A stretch of DNA of 9,663 nucleotides from Euryarchaeota archaeon UBA242 (GCA_002499015.1 DAJY01000089.1:1-9663), one strand, 5' to 3'; positions 1 to 6,309 are shown, counted from the first letter of the stretch. Program-made: numbers and translations. Notes: generated by a model not told the origin, from the letters alone.

Positions 1-176
1 ACAATTACCAGATCACGTCCAATGAAGTCAGCACGACGAACTCGTTCTCTTGCTCGTATGTCAACCCTCAAGCCTCTCACATGGCTGAGTTCATCTAAAA
101 CACTACTAATTTGATTGAGGCTTTCATCATGAACTGCTTCAAAGTTCTTCTTGTAAACAACTAAGATGTCAACCAT
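1..176 (-). CDS. Probable NAD(+) kinase, N-terminal fragment
   Basis: Partial gene running off the left edge; 58 complete codons are visible, beginning MVDILVVYKKNFEAVHDES and ending in ...GRDLVI. ATP-NAD kinases start with a beta strand of the 'vlVVYKK' type and, after a helix and a basic segment, reach a 'DLVI-x-GGDGT' strand. The window stops exactly where GGDGT would be expected, so the diagnostic motif is not visible and the call is an inference from the N-terminal pattern. The family phosphorylates NAD to NADP in the cytoplasm. The start at 174-176 has a strong Shine-Dalgarno-like GGGGGAG a few bases upstream. An in-frame ATG at 189-191 is the alternative and would add five residues. 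An AT-rich box near 232-245 on this strand is a plausible promoter. A related diacylglycerol/sphingosine-kinase-like protein cannot be excluded. Confidence 0.5.
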   Translation of the reverse strand, partial: MVDILVVYKKNFEAVHDESLNQISSVLDELSHVRGLRVDIRARERVRRADFIGRDLVI

Positions 177-270
177 AACATTCTCCCCCATTACAATCCA
201 AGCAGCCCTACCTCTTCAACACCACCACCAATAAAAATTTATCATTATCAGTATTTTATTTATGTACGAG

Positions 271-278
271 TATTAAAT
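271..278 (+). promoter_or_regulatory. Candidate TATA box of the four-helix protein gene
   Basis: TATTAAAT is centred about 27 nt upstream of the ATG at 302 within an AT-rich intergenic stretch, and no ribosome binding site intervenes. In archaea a box A about 25 bp upstream of the transcription start would put that start at or very near the ATG. Assigned by eye from spacing and composition only. Confidence 0.45.
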
Positions 279-301
279 GCTGAATTACTTTACATTGTAA
301 T

Positions 302-910
302 ATGCAACCAGACCCATGGGGAGGACAACAACCGGACCACAAGCAACCTGAAGCAGTAATGATGGGGAATGTAAGTGCAGAACCTTCAGTCCTCGGTCAC
401 CCAGGCATAATTCCTGGTCAAGTAATAATGGTGCAACAACCTTCCAGTGCTGCAAAAGTCATTGGAGTATTGATAATTATTTCAGGCTGCTTCGGAGTAC
501 TTGGCGGGATTAGCGAAATATTTAGCGCACAGTCATATTCTTCAATGGTGATTCCACTTGTATTTGCAATAGTTGGAATTGCATCAAGTAGTGCTTCTGT
601 TTTAGGTGGTTATTGGATGACAAATTATGAAAGAAGAGGTGTTCAATTAGTCCTAATAACAGTATTAGTTGGTTTTATCACTGCATCAGCATCTACTTTA
701 GTTTTGGATGATCTTATGGAAGAGGAACTTGATAATGGCGGCATAACACAGGAAGAATACGATGCCAGTCAAGGAGTTTTGGCGTTTATTGGTGCTGCGT
801 TTATTGCAGCTGTAGCAGTCTGTTATGGAATATGCGGATTGATTGTTGCGATTCCACTTATGTCAGCCAATGGCGGATTAGACGATTCAAGTTTGTTCTC
901 ATCATCATAA
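302..910 (+). CDS. Four-helix membrane protein of unknown function
   Basis: Not recognised as a named family. The 202-residue protein has a hydrophilic N-terminus (about residues 1-48) rich in Pro, Gln and Gly. Four hydrophobic stretches follow, at about 51-74, 82-106, 112-134 and 158-187, and then a short acidic/serine-rich tail. An acidic segment (DDLMEEELDNGG, about 136-147) lies between helices 3 and 4. There is no signal peptide or lipobox, and the long polar N-terminus suggests a cytoplasmic N-terminal tail. Pro/Gln-rich leader plus four-helix proteins of this build are common in planktonic archaea, but no activity can be deduced. The ATG has no Shine-Dalgarno sequence; TATTAAAT at 271-278 lies about 27 nt upstream, which fits a leaderless transcript. 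The next gene starts 45 nt downstream on the same strand. Confidence 0.8.
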   Translation: MQPDPWGGQQPDHKQPEAVMMGNVSAEPSVLGHPGIIPGQVIMVQQPSSAAKVIGVLIIISGCFGVLGGISEIFSAQSYSSMVIPLVFAIVGIASSSASVLGGYWMTNYERRGVQLVLITVLVGFITASASTLVLDDLMEEELDNGGITQEEYDASQGVLAFIGAAFIAAVAVCYGICGLIVAIPLMSANGGLDDSSLFSSS

Positions 911-955
911 TTGACTACGGAAAATATCATCAATCGTCGCTGATTTTTCATTAAT

Positions 956-1423
956 ATGGGAACTTTAGTAACAGGGACTGCAGCGACGTATGTTGAAGAA
1001 TTATGGATCAACACAGACAAAAGATATGAGATAATGTGCATCACCCAAGATGTGCAGAATGTCATAAAACAATCTGGAATCACCGATGGTATCGTATTGG
1101 TTAATCCAATGCATATTACAGCATCGTGTTATGTTAATGATCTTGAATCTGGCTTACATCATGACATTATGAATTGGTTAGGGAAATTGGCACCATTTTA
1201 TGGAGCGGACGGTAAAACTGGAGAAGAATATCATCATCATCAGACTGGAGAAGATAATGGCGATGCCCATCTAAAGCGGCAACTTCTCGGTCAACAAGTC
1301 ACAATGGCGGTAAAAAATGGTCAATTACACTTAGGAACTTGGGAACAAATCCATTATGCAGAGTTCGATGGAATGCGCAATAAAAGAATACTGGTCAAAG
1401 TTGTAGGTATTATTGCCCAGTGA
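956..1423 (+). CDS. YjbQ/UPF0047 family protein
   Basis: A full-length member (155 residues; the family is usually 130-150) of the YjbQ/UPF0047 family. Bacterial members have been described as having secondary thiamine-phosphate synthase activity, but the physiological role is still uncertain. Visible family signatures are GIVLVNPMHITA (residues 45-56, usually xxHTTA, with H54), the NDLESGLHHD segment (61-70), the His cluster YHHHQTGEDNGDAHLKRQLLG (92-112, usually H...N-A/D-xxH), and LGTWEQIHYAEFDGMR (126-141, usually LGTWQ-I...EFDGPR). Together these line a conserved, probably metal-binding pocket. Substitutions relative to the usual consensus are Ile for Thr in HTTA and Asp for Glu in the 'NE' position. 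No Shine-Dalgarno sequence precedes the ATG; an AAAATATC box at 921-928 could drive a leaderless mRNA. The thioesterase gene begins 32 nt downstream, so the two are probably co-transcribed. Confidence 0.88.
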   Translation: MGTLVTGTAATYVEELWINTDKRYEIMCITQDVQNVIKQSGITDGIVLVNPMHITASCYVNDLESGLHHDIMNWLGKLAPFYGADGKTGEEYHHHQTGEDNGDAHLKRQLLGQQVTMAVKNGQLHLGTWEQIHYAEFDGMRNKRILVKVVGIIAQ

Positions 1424-1444
1424 GTTGAAATTGAATCACTTGTT

Positions 1445-1450
1445 GAGGTG
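1445..1450 (+). promoter_or_regulatory. Shine-Dalgarno sequence of the thioesterase gene
   Basis: GAGGTG sits five bases before the ATG at 1456 and matches the archaeal 16S anti-SD (CACCTCC). It fixes the start and contrasts with the SD-less starts of promoter-proximal genes in this window, supporting translation from a shared mRNA with the upstream YjbQ gene. Confidence 0.65.
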
Positions 1451-1455
1451 TAGTT

Positions 1456-1899
1456 ATGGCAGAAGATATTTTCTCACAAGCTCCGAATTTATCGGGTATG
1501 GCAAAATCATTATCTATTGAAAGAGGTCAATGGTCTCCGGGTCACTGTAGTGTCTTAGTCAATGTTGAAGAATTCCATTGTAACAAAGGTGGAGTTGCAC
1601 ATGGAGGCCTATTCACAATAATGCTGGATATGGCTTGCGGTGGTGCATTAGTATCTGGTTTGTTAAAGGAAGAATGGTGTGCTACGACTCAACTAAATGT
1701 TTCATTTATTGATGCTGGAAGAGTCGGTGAGAGATTGGAAGCAGTAGGCTCTGTTACGCGCAGAGGACGAAATGTCGCTCACCTTTGTGGTGAAATTAGA
1801 ACACAGTCTGGAAGATTAATCGCAACTGCAACTGGAACTTGGATGATTTGGCAATCAAAGCCAGAAAACTTTCCTGGTAGAGAAAGTGATAATGAATAA
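1456..1899 (+). CDS. PaaI-type hotdog-fold acyl-CoA thioesterase
   Basis: A 147-residue single hotdog domain, the usual size for the PaaI/YbgC-like 4-hydroxybenzoyl-CoA thioesterase group, which hydrolyses acyl-CoA or aryl-CoA thioesters in the cytoplasm. The signature is clear: N43-x-G...AHGG (residues 48-51), then the long helix TIMLDMACGGAL with conserved D58, followed by the strand TTQLNVSFIDAG (77-88) and RRGRNVAHLCGEI (102-114). The HGG-to-Asp spacing matches the PaaI catalytic arrangement. The substrate cannot be read from the sequence. The ATG at 1456 has GAGGTG at 1445-1450, five bases upstream. It is one of the clearer ribosome binding sites here, fitting an internal operon gene behind the YjbQ protein. 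A thiolase follows 78 nt downstream, which suggests a role in acyl-CoA turnover. Confidence 0.9.
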   Translation: MAEDIFSQAPNLSGMAKSLSIERGQWSPGHCSVLVNVEEFHCNKGGVAHGGLFTIMLDMACGGALVSGLLKEEWCATTQLNVSFIDAGRVGERLEAVGSVTRRGRNVAHLCGEIRTQSGRLIATATGTWMIWQSKPENFPGRESDNE

Positions 1900-1945
1900 A
1901 TTACCAATCTCTATCCTCTTAGTGAGTATTATTGTCATAGGTTGA
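1892..1945 (+). other. 17-codon hydrophobic ORF resembling a lipoprotein signal peptide
   Basis: An ATG overlapping the last codons of the thioesterase, in another frame, opens MNKLPISILLVSIIVIG followed by TGA. The peptide has a basic N-terminus and a hydrophobic core, and ends V-I-G at the point where a lipobox would continue with Cys. The ORF after the TGA is closed by TAA at 1975-1977, just before the thiolase ATG. It may be a decayed signal-peptide remnant or coincidence; there is no independent evidence of expression. Confidence 0.2.
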
Positions 1946-1977
1946 GTTTTTGACCTAACCCCTTCTCGGCCAGTTTA

Positions 1978-3198
1978 ATGAGTGAAGATGTTGTAATTAT
2001 CGGCGGGGCTCGCACTCCCTTCTGCGAATGGGTTGGAGGAAAGAGAGGCGATGGTAAGCCAGGGGGCTTACTGAAGAGTCTCAGCGCACAACAACTCGGT
2101 GGAATCGCAATTGCTGGTGCTTTAGAAAAGACTGGAACAGACCCAGCGAGTGTTGACCATGTGGTCATGGGATATGCCCTACAAACCTGCGCTCAGTCGA
2201 TTTATGGTTCACGTCATGCAGGTTTGCAAGGAGGAATACCTCAAGAAGTTCCTATGTTAACTCTATCACGAATCTGTGGTTCTGGAGTCCAATCAATAAT
2301 TACAGGGGCACAGATGATAATGCTTGGAGATGCTAATACAGTTGTTGCTGGTGGAATGGAAAACTTATCCCAAGCACCTCATGTACTTCGCGGTGCAAGA
2401 GATGGATGGAAACTAGGTCGCTCACCTGCGGTTGAAGATTATATGATGACAAACTTACAAGATTTGACCTGTGGAATGTATATGGCTCAAACATCTGATG
2501 AAATTTGTAATAGAAAAGGTGTGACAAGAGAGGAAATTGATCAATATGCAGCCCTCTCTCACGCTCGAATAACAAAATCGATTGAGCAAGGTTTGTTTGA
2601 GCAAGAAATTGTTCCTGTAACTATCAAATCAAGAAGAGGAGATATAGTAATTACTCACAAAGACGAAGATCACGTTGTTTCAGGGTGTACTAGTGAGTCA
2701 TTGGCTAAGTTACCTACGGCATTTGGCCCTGAATCATTCGTAACAGCAGGTAATGCTTCAGGGATTGTTGATGGTGCAGCAGCGGTTGTAATCAAATCAG
2801 CAACTCAAGCTAAAGCGGATGGCGATTCACCACTGGCCCGTATTGTTTCTTGGGGAATCGTTGGCCTAGAACCAGCAATAATGGCATATGGGCCAGTTCC
2901 TTCATCTCTAAAGGCTCTTAAAAAGGCTGGATTGAGTGTTGATGTTATTGACCGCTGGGAGATTAATGAGGCCTTTGCAGGACAAGCAGTGGCCTGTATC
3001 AAAGACTTAGGAATCGATGTTAACAAAGTGAATGTCAATGGTGGTGCTGTTGGCCTTGGTCATCCATTAGCGGCAACAGGAACTCGTCTTGCTCTAACAC
3101 TTGCATATGAATTACAGCGTAGTGGTGGCAAATATGGAGTTGCTACAGCCTGTATTGGTGGCGGTCAAGGAATCGCACTGGTAATCGAAAGCCTTTGA
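1978..3198 (+). CDS. Acetyl-CoA C-acetyltransferase (thiolase)
   Basis: A complete 406-residue thiolase of the bacterial biosynthetic/degradative type, which condenses two acetyl-CoA to acetoacetyl-CoA or cleaves 3-ketoacyl-CoA. All catalytic motifs are present: the nucleophile C100 in SRICGSGVQS, GGMENLSQAPH (125-135), NASGIVDGAAAVV (259-271), NEAFAGQ (330-336), GGAVGLGHPLAATG (355-368, with H362) and the second active cysteine C392 in CIGGGQG. Length and motif spacing are normal. It is not the archaeal thiolase normally paired with a DUF35 protein for mevalonate synthesis, and no DUF35 or HMG-CoA synthase gene is adjacent. Next to the upstream thioesterase, a role in acyl-CoA or ketoacid metabolism is more likely. 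Chain-length preference cannot be read. There is no clear Shine-Dalgarno sequence; the ATG was chosen because AR-TPF (residues 11-15) lies at the usual distance from the start. Confidence 0.95.
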   Translation: MSEDVVIIGGARTPFCEWVGGKRGDGKPGGLLKSLSAQQLGGIAIAGALEKTGTDPASVDHVVMGYALQTCAQSIYGSRHAGLQGGIPQEVPMLTLSRICGSGVQSIITGAQMIMLGDANTVVAGGMENLSQAPHVLRGARDGWKLGRSPAVEDYMMTNLQDLTCGMYMAQTSDEICNRKGVTREEIDQYAALSHARITKSIEQGLFEQEIVPVTIKSRRGDIVITHKDEDHVVSGCTSESLAKLPTAFGPESFVTAGNASGIVDGAAAVVIKSATQAKADGDSPLARIVSWGIVGLEPAIMAYGPVPSSLKALKKAGLSVDVIDRWEINEAFAGQAVACIKDLGIDVNKVNVNGGAVGLGHPLAATGTRLALTLAYELQRSGGKYGVATACIGGGQGIALVIESL

Positions 3199-3212
3199 TT
3201 TGCAAATGCTGA

Positions 3213-3243
3213 GCAGTGGCTAGCCTTAGCAGCAACCCACTGC
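3213..3243 (+). repeat. Stem-loop after the thiolase gene
   Basis: GCAGTGG (3213-3219) and CCACTGC (3237-3243) are exact inverted repeats separated by 17 nt, starting 15 nt past the thiolase stop. The loop begins inside the palindrome GGCTAGCC (3218-3225), and GCAACCCA occurs twice in tandem at 3232-3239 and 3242-3249. There is no following T-tract, so it is not a typical terminator. It could be an mRNA 3'-end structure. Confidence 0.3.
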
Positions 3244-3309
3244 AACCCATCGCATTCTCATATGATTGCCAAGGGTATTGGATGAACTCTTTGCGCACAT
3301 TCAAAAACA

Positions 3310-3335
3310 GGTATAAGTGCACAGTATTTTATACC
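3310..3335 (+). promoter_or_regulatory. TATA box flanked by an inverted repeat, upstream of the DUF2130 gene
   Basis: TATTTTATA (3325-3333) lies about 26 nt before the ATG at 3355, the spacing expected of a leaderless archaeal promoter. The exact inverted repeat GGTATAA (3310-3316) / TTATACC (3329-3335) overlaps it, with a 12-nt spacer. A dyad covering box A is the usual position of an archaeal repressor operator. This assignment is by eye. Confidence 0.45.
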
Positions 3336-3354
3336 CCTCCATTGTACTCAATGT

Positions 3355-4581
3355 ATGAAGGAAGTTAAATGCCCGCACTGCAAAGAAATTTTTAAAATGG
3401 ATGCAGCAGGATACGCAGATATTCAAAAACAGATTAAAGACTCAGAATTCGAAAGTGAGCTTCACGCCAGATTAGAGGCCGAGCAAGAAAAACACAAAAT
3501 GCAAATTGAACTAGCAAAAAAAGAAGTTGCCGAAGAAAAAACGAAAGAATCTGCAGATAAAGATAAGCAGATTCAGAGACTAAAAAATGAAGTAGAATCT
3601 GCTGAAATAAAAAACAAGTTGGAAGTAAATGAAGCAAAATCACCCCTCGAAAAGAGGATCGTAGAACTTGAAAACCAGATTAGTTCAGAAGAAACAGCGA
3701 ATAAATTGATTGAAAAAACCCGAAATGAATCCCATCAAAAGGAACTTAAATCCAAACAAGATATTATCGATTTGAAAGACGATGTAATATCTAGAATAAA
3801 GGACATGAAACTAAAAATGTCCGTCAAAGAAATAGGCGAAAAACTAGAACAGTGGTGCGAAAACCAATTCAATACTTTGAGGGCTAGTGCATTTCCGGGG
3901 GCCTCTTTTGAAAAAGACAATGAAAGTGTAAAAGAAGGCGATGAAGCAAAAGGAACCAAAGGAGACTACATCTTCCGCGAAGCGGATTCAAATGGTACAG
4001 AATTTATTTCCATCATGTTTGAAATGAAAGATAAGATGGATGAAACAACAGGGAAAAAAAATGAAGACCACCTCGCGAAGTTGGATAGAGATCGCATTAA
4101 GAAAAAATGTGAGTATGCAGTTCTTGTATCGATGCTAGAAATGGAAAATGACCTGTATAATAGCGGAATTGTTGACAAGTCTCACAAATATGAAAAAATG
4201 TATGTTGTAAGGCCTCAGAATTTCATACCAATACTTACTTTGATAAGAAACGAAGCACGAAAATCATTACAAATTAGAAATGAATTGGCAATATATAAAT
4301 CTCAAAATATAGACATAGAGAATTTCGAAAATGATTTATTAGATTTCCAAGATAAATTTGGGAAGAACTACCTTTCCGCCCAGACTCATTTTGACAAAGC
4401 AATAAAACAAATTGATGATTCTATAACGAAGTTGGAGATGGTAAAAAAGAGTTTAACCACAACAGGTAGGCAATATAGATTGGCAAATGACAAAGCCCAA
4501 GACCTTACTATAAAGAAATTGACTAAAAAAAATCCAACAATGAAAGCCAAATTTGACAAACAAAAATCTGAAGAGGAATGA
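3355..4581 (+). CDS. DUF2130 coiled-coil protein with possible PD-(D/E)XK nuclease core
   Basis: A 408-residue protein matching the DUF2130 family by its central signatures. It opens with a single C-P-H-C knuckle (C6, C9); no second Cys pair follows, so a complete zinc ribbon would require dimerisation or another ligand. Residues about 22-155 are a highly charged Lys/Glu coiled coil. The core at about 155-300 contains SVKEIGEKLEQWCENQF (156-172), KGDYIFRE (202-209), SIMFEMKD (219-226), KLDRDRIKKKCEYAVLVSMLE (242-262) and KMYVVRPQNFIPIL (281-294). D204, E223 and K225 have the D...E-x-K spacing of PD-(D/E)XK nucleases, and the preceding helix with E162/E165 suits the fold. A second coiled coil fills about 320-370, and the tail is Lys-rich. 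No experimentally established function is known to me. It is transcribed alone from its own promoter. The gene is A-rich, as expected from its Lys/Glu content. Confidence 0.85.
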   Translation: MKEVKCPHCKEIFKMDAAGYADIQKQIKDSEFESELHARLEAEQEKHKMQIELAKKEVAEEKTKESADKDKQIQRLKNEVESAEIKNKLEVNEAKSPLEKRIVELENQISSEETANKLIEKTRNESHQKELKSKQDIIDLKDDVISRIKDMKLKMSVKEIGEKLEQWCENQFNTLRASAFPGASFEKDNESVKEGDEAKGTKGDYIFREADSNGTEFISIMFEMKDKMDETTGKKNEDHLAKLDRDRIKKKCEYAVLVSMLEMENDLYNSGIVDKSHKYEKMYVVRPQNFIPILTLIRNEARKSLQIRNELAIYKSQNIDIENFENDLLDFQDKFGKNYLSAQTHFDKAIKQIDDSITKLEMVKKSLTTTGRQYRLANDKAQDLTIKKLTKKNPTMKAKFDKQKSEEE

Positions 4582-4602
4582 AGTTCAAATTGACAAAATA
4601 AC

Positions 4603-4673
4603 AAGGGACCCCTTAGTATACCATCAATACGAACGGTATCCATCCGCTCGCCGGTAATCGAATGGGGCCCCTT
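4603..4673 (+). repeat. GC-rich stem-loop between the DUF2130 gene and aat
   Basis: AAGGGACCCC (4603-4612) pairs with GGGGCCCCTT (4664-4673) in 9 of 10 positions, enclosing a 51-nt loop. A nested helix, ATACC (4618-4622) with GGTAT (4635-4639), sits inside. The structure begins 21 nt past the DUF2130 stop. It may end that transcript, form a small structured RNA, or be the junction of a foreign segment carrying aat. A short T-run follows the 3' arm on the plus strand. Confidence 0.35.
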
Positions 4674-4728
4674 TCGTCTGTCCCGTAATACCGTTAATTT
4701 CTAAAGTGGCGGAAACGCATAAGAACAT

Positions 4729-5445
4729 ATGGCGGAGGTAGGAACTGGAGAAGAGTCCATCGACAACTGGATCGAGCGATCCGGGGTGGAAGCCGTCGTT
4801 GACGAGTTTGATGAGGGGTGGATCGCCAAAGGTGGCGTCCTCTCTCCGGAACTCCTCATAGATGCCTACAAATGTGGAGTCTTTCCCTGGGAGGTCAATC
4901 CAGAGATTGAGTGGTATGCACCTAGAAAACGAATGGTTTTACTCACCTCCGAGTTGCATGTGGGGGCAACTATGCGCCGAGTTCTCTCCCGCTCATCTCT
5001 GAAGATAACACTTGATCGAGCCTTCAATAGTGTGGTACGAAATTGTGCAGTGACAGACATAAACGATAGTCGCTCGGGGGGGACTTGGATTGATGATACA
5101 ATCATCGAGGCATACACCAAACTGCACGAACAGGGGTTCGCCCACAGTTGCGAAGCTTGGAGGGAGGGGGAACTTGTTGGAGGGATTTACGGCATATCCC
5201 TAGGAGGAGTTTTCTTCGCAGAGTCTATGTTCAACTCGGAGGATAACGCCGGAAAGGTTGCTTTCGTCTATTTGGTTCGCACCCTCAAAGAATGGGGGAT
5301 TGAGTTGTTTGACTGTCAAACGAGCGCCGCATGGAAAGAGAGGTTCGGCGCTAGACTTTGGCCTCGTTCCAAATTTCAAGCCCATCTTAAGGAAGCCTTG
5401 GAGATGCAGACCCGTTCCGGACCATGGGAAATTAAGAGCGAATAG
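4729..5445 (+). CDS. aat: Leucyl/phenylalanyl-tRNA-protein transferase (Aat)
   Basis: Transfers Leu or Phe from aminoacyl-tRNA to N-terminal Arg/Lys of proteins, marking them for degradation in the bacterial N-end rule pathway; cytoplasmic. The 238-residue length is normal. Motifs in order are GGVLSPELLIDAYKCGVFPW (35-54), EWYAPRKRMVL (61-71), GGTWIDDTIIEAYTKLHEQGFAHSCEAW (118-144), GELVGGIYGISLGGVFFAESMF (147-168, with the conserved Glu at E165) and DCQ (195-197). After DCQ the usual D-H-x-x-S-L-G-A is replaced by SAAWKERFGARLWPRSKF, so the C-terminal part is divergent; the GNAT-like core is intact. The family is essentially bacterial. The gene is GC-richer than its surroundings (34 of 60 bases at 4801-4860, against 23 of 60 at 2641-2700). 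No adaptor or protease gene lies nearby. There is no Shine-Dalgarno sequence; TTAATTT at 4694-4700 may be box A. Confidence 0.93.
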   Translation: MAEVGTGEESIDNWIERSGVEAVVDEFDEGWIAKGGVLSPELLIDAYKCGVFPWEVNPEIEWYAPRKRMVLLTSELHVGATMRRVLSRSSLKITLDRAFNSVVRNCAVTDINDSRSGGTWIDDTIIEAYTKLHEQGFAHSCEAWREGELVGGIYGISLGGVFFAESMFNSEDNAGKVAFVYLVRTLKEWGIELFDCQTSAAWKERFGARLWPRSKFQAHLKEALEMQTRSGPWEIKSE

Positions 5446-5568
5446 ATGACCCTGACTAACGATAAACAGACGAATCAATGGGCTATCAGTGCCCCTTTCA
5501 GACGCTACCCACTCACCATCTCATACGAATATTACATCAACCGACCGTTCTTGTAAATTATTTCACAA

Positions 5569-6171
5569 TCAGTCCATTCCAGACATATTTGAATTCATGG
5601 ATTGGGTATATCCTGATTGAGGAGCGGTCGCATTGAACCACATGCTCATCTCATGTGGGCTATTCCACAATCCGATTCGGGCAGAAATAATAGTATTATT
5701 TTCTATTAATAATATATGTGGAATTGAAGAAACAGACAAATTTTCTGACAAAAATGGTGCGTGTAAAAATGGACGGTCTACCGAGCGATTAAGTTCACCC
5801 TCTATCATAAGTTTCCATTTGGTCATATTCGAACTATCGTTACCTGCTTGTTTGTTGAGAACGAGTAAATGATTTGGCATAATAGATTGGTCAAGTGCAT
5901 CTATTGTTGGCTTACAATGCGTGCACCAAGATGCAGAAAAATAGGCAACCCAACGCCCACTATCATTTGCAGAAGATTCATTCCAATGAGTTCCGTTTTG
6001 ATCAATAAAATCAAAACTTGGTAATTCACAACCCACATGCCATTCGGGGATATTACCTTCAGTACAAAATTCAATTGAATCATCAACCATTTCCATTTCG
6101 GGTCCGATACAACCAGATAGAATACTTACAGAAAAAAGAATAGCGAGGAAAGATGAGATTTTTTTGTTCAT
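5569..6171 (-). CDS. Sequon-rich lipoprotein with thioredoxin-like domain
   Basis: A 200-residue exported protein. The signal peptide MNKKISSFLAILFSVSILSG ends at a lipobox, LSGC, with lipidated C21. The mature part has a thioredoxin/TlpA-like fold: the strand GRWVAYFSASW, the active site W82-C83-T84-H85-C86 followed by K-P-T-I-D, and the cis-proline loop SSIPHILLIENN near residue 150-160. It is therefore likely a membrane-anchored extracytoplasmic thiol-disulfide oxidoreductase or a cytochrome-maturation-type protein. Mature residues C36 and C48 could form another disulfide. Ten N-X-S/T sequons occur (NGT, NES, NDS twice, NMT, NRS, NLS, NNT, NAT, NMS), suggesting heavy N-glycosylation. The start has GGTGA six bases upstream. 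The gene diverges from a second thioredoxin-fold gene across a shared 6172-6370 region and converges with aat. The partner protein is unknown. Confidence 0.85.
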   Translation of the reverse strand: MNKKISSFLAILFSVSILSGCIGPEMEMVDDSIEFCTEGNIPEWHVGCELPSFDFIDQNGTHWNESSANDSGRWVAYFSASWCTHCKPTIDALDQSIMPNHLLVLNKQAGNDSSNMTKWKLMIEGELNRSVDRPFLHAPFLSENLSVSSIPHILLIENNTIISARIGLWNSPHEMSMWFNATAPQSGYTQSMNSNMSGMD

Positions 6172-6292
6172 TTCAATTCACCAAAAGCCTGATGTGTTTG
6201 TTCACGGTGGACGGATTTATCAAACTATGGTTCTTGTTTTCTATTTTCATTAGTAATTGGTATATCCGAACACCCATTACAAAGTCATTGAA

Positions 6293-6309
6293 CAATACCA
6301 ATGGTATTG
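6293..6309. promoter_or_regulatory. Perfect inverted repeat in a divergent promoter region
   Basis: CAATACC and GGTATTG (6293-6299 and 6303-6309) form an exact 7-bp dyad with a 3-nt centre. A third half-site, ATTGGTAT at 6256-6263, is the exact reverse complement of ATACCAAT at 6295-6302. The site lies in the shared upstream region of two divergent genes, the position of a dimeric regulator's operator. No regulator is visible in this window. Confidence 0.45.

Noticed and set aside
823..1083. An antisense reading frame across the gap between the membrane protein and the YjbQ gene
   Set aside because: It overlaps the coding strands of both neighbours and has no convincing start signal or recognised motif.
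1943..1945. TGA read as cysteine or another amino acid
   Set aside because: Other genes here end at TGA normally, and the frame beyond closes at TAA after ten codons without a recognisable domain.
4603..4673. A tRNA gene in the GC-rich stem-loop
   Set aside because: On neither strand is there a cloverleaf: no D-arm, anticodon arm or TTCGA-type T-loop at correct spacing.
5446..5568. A terminator or RNA in the convergent gap between aat and the lipoprotein gene
   Set aside because: No stable stem followed by a T-tract and no conserved RNA pattern could be seen.
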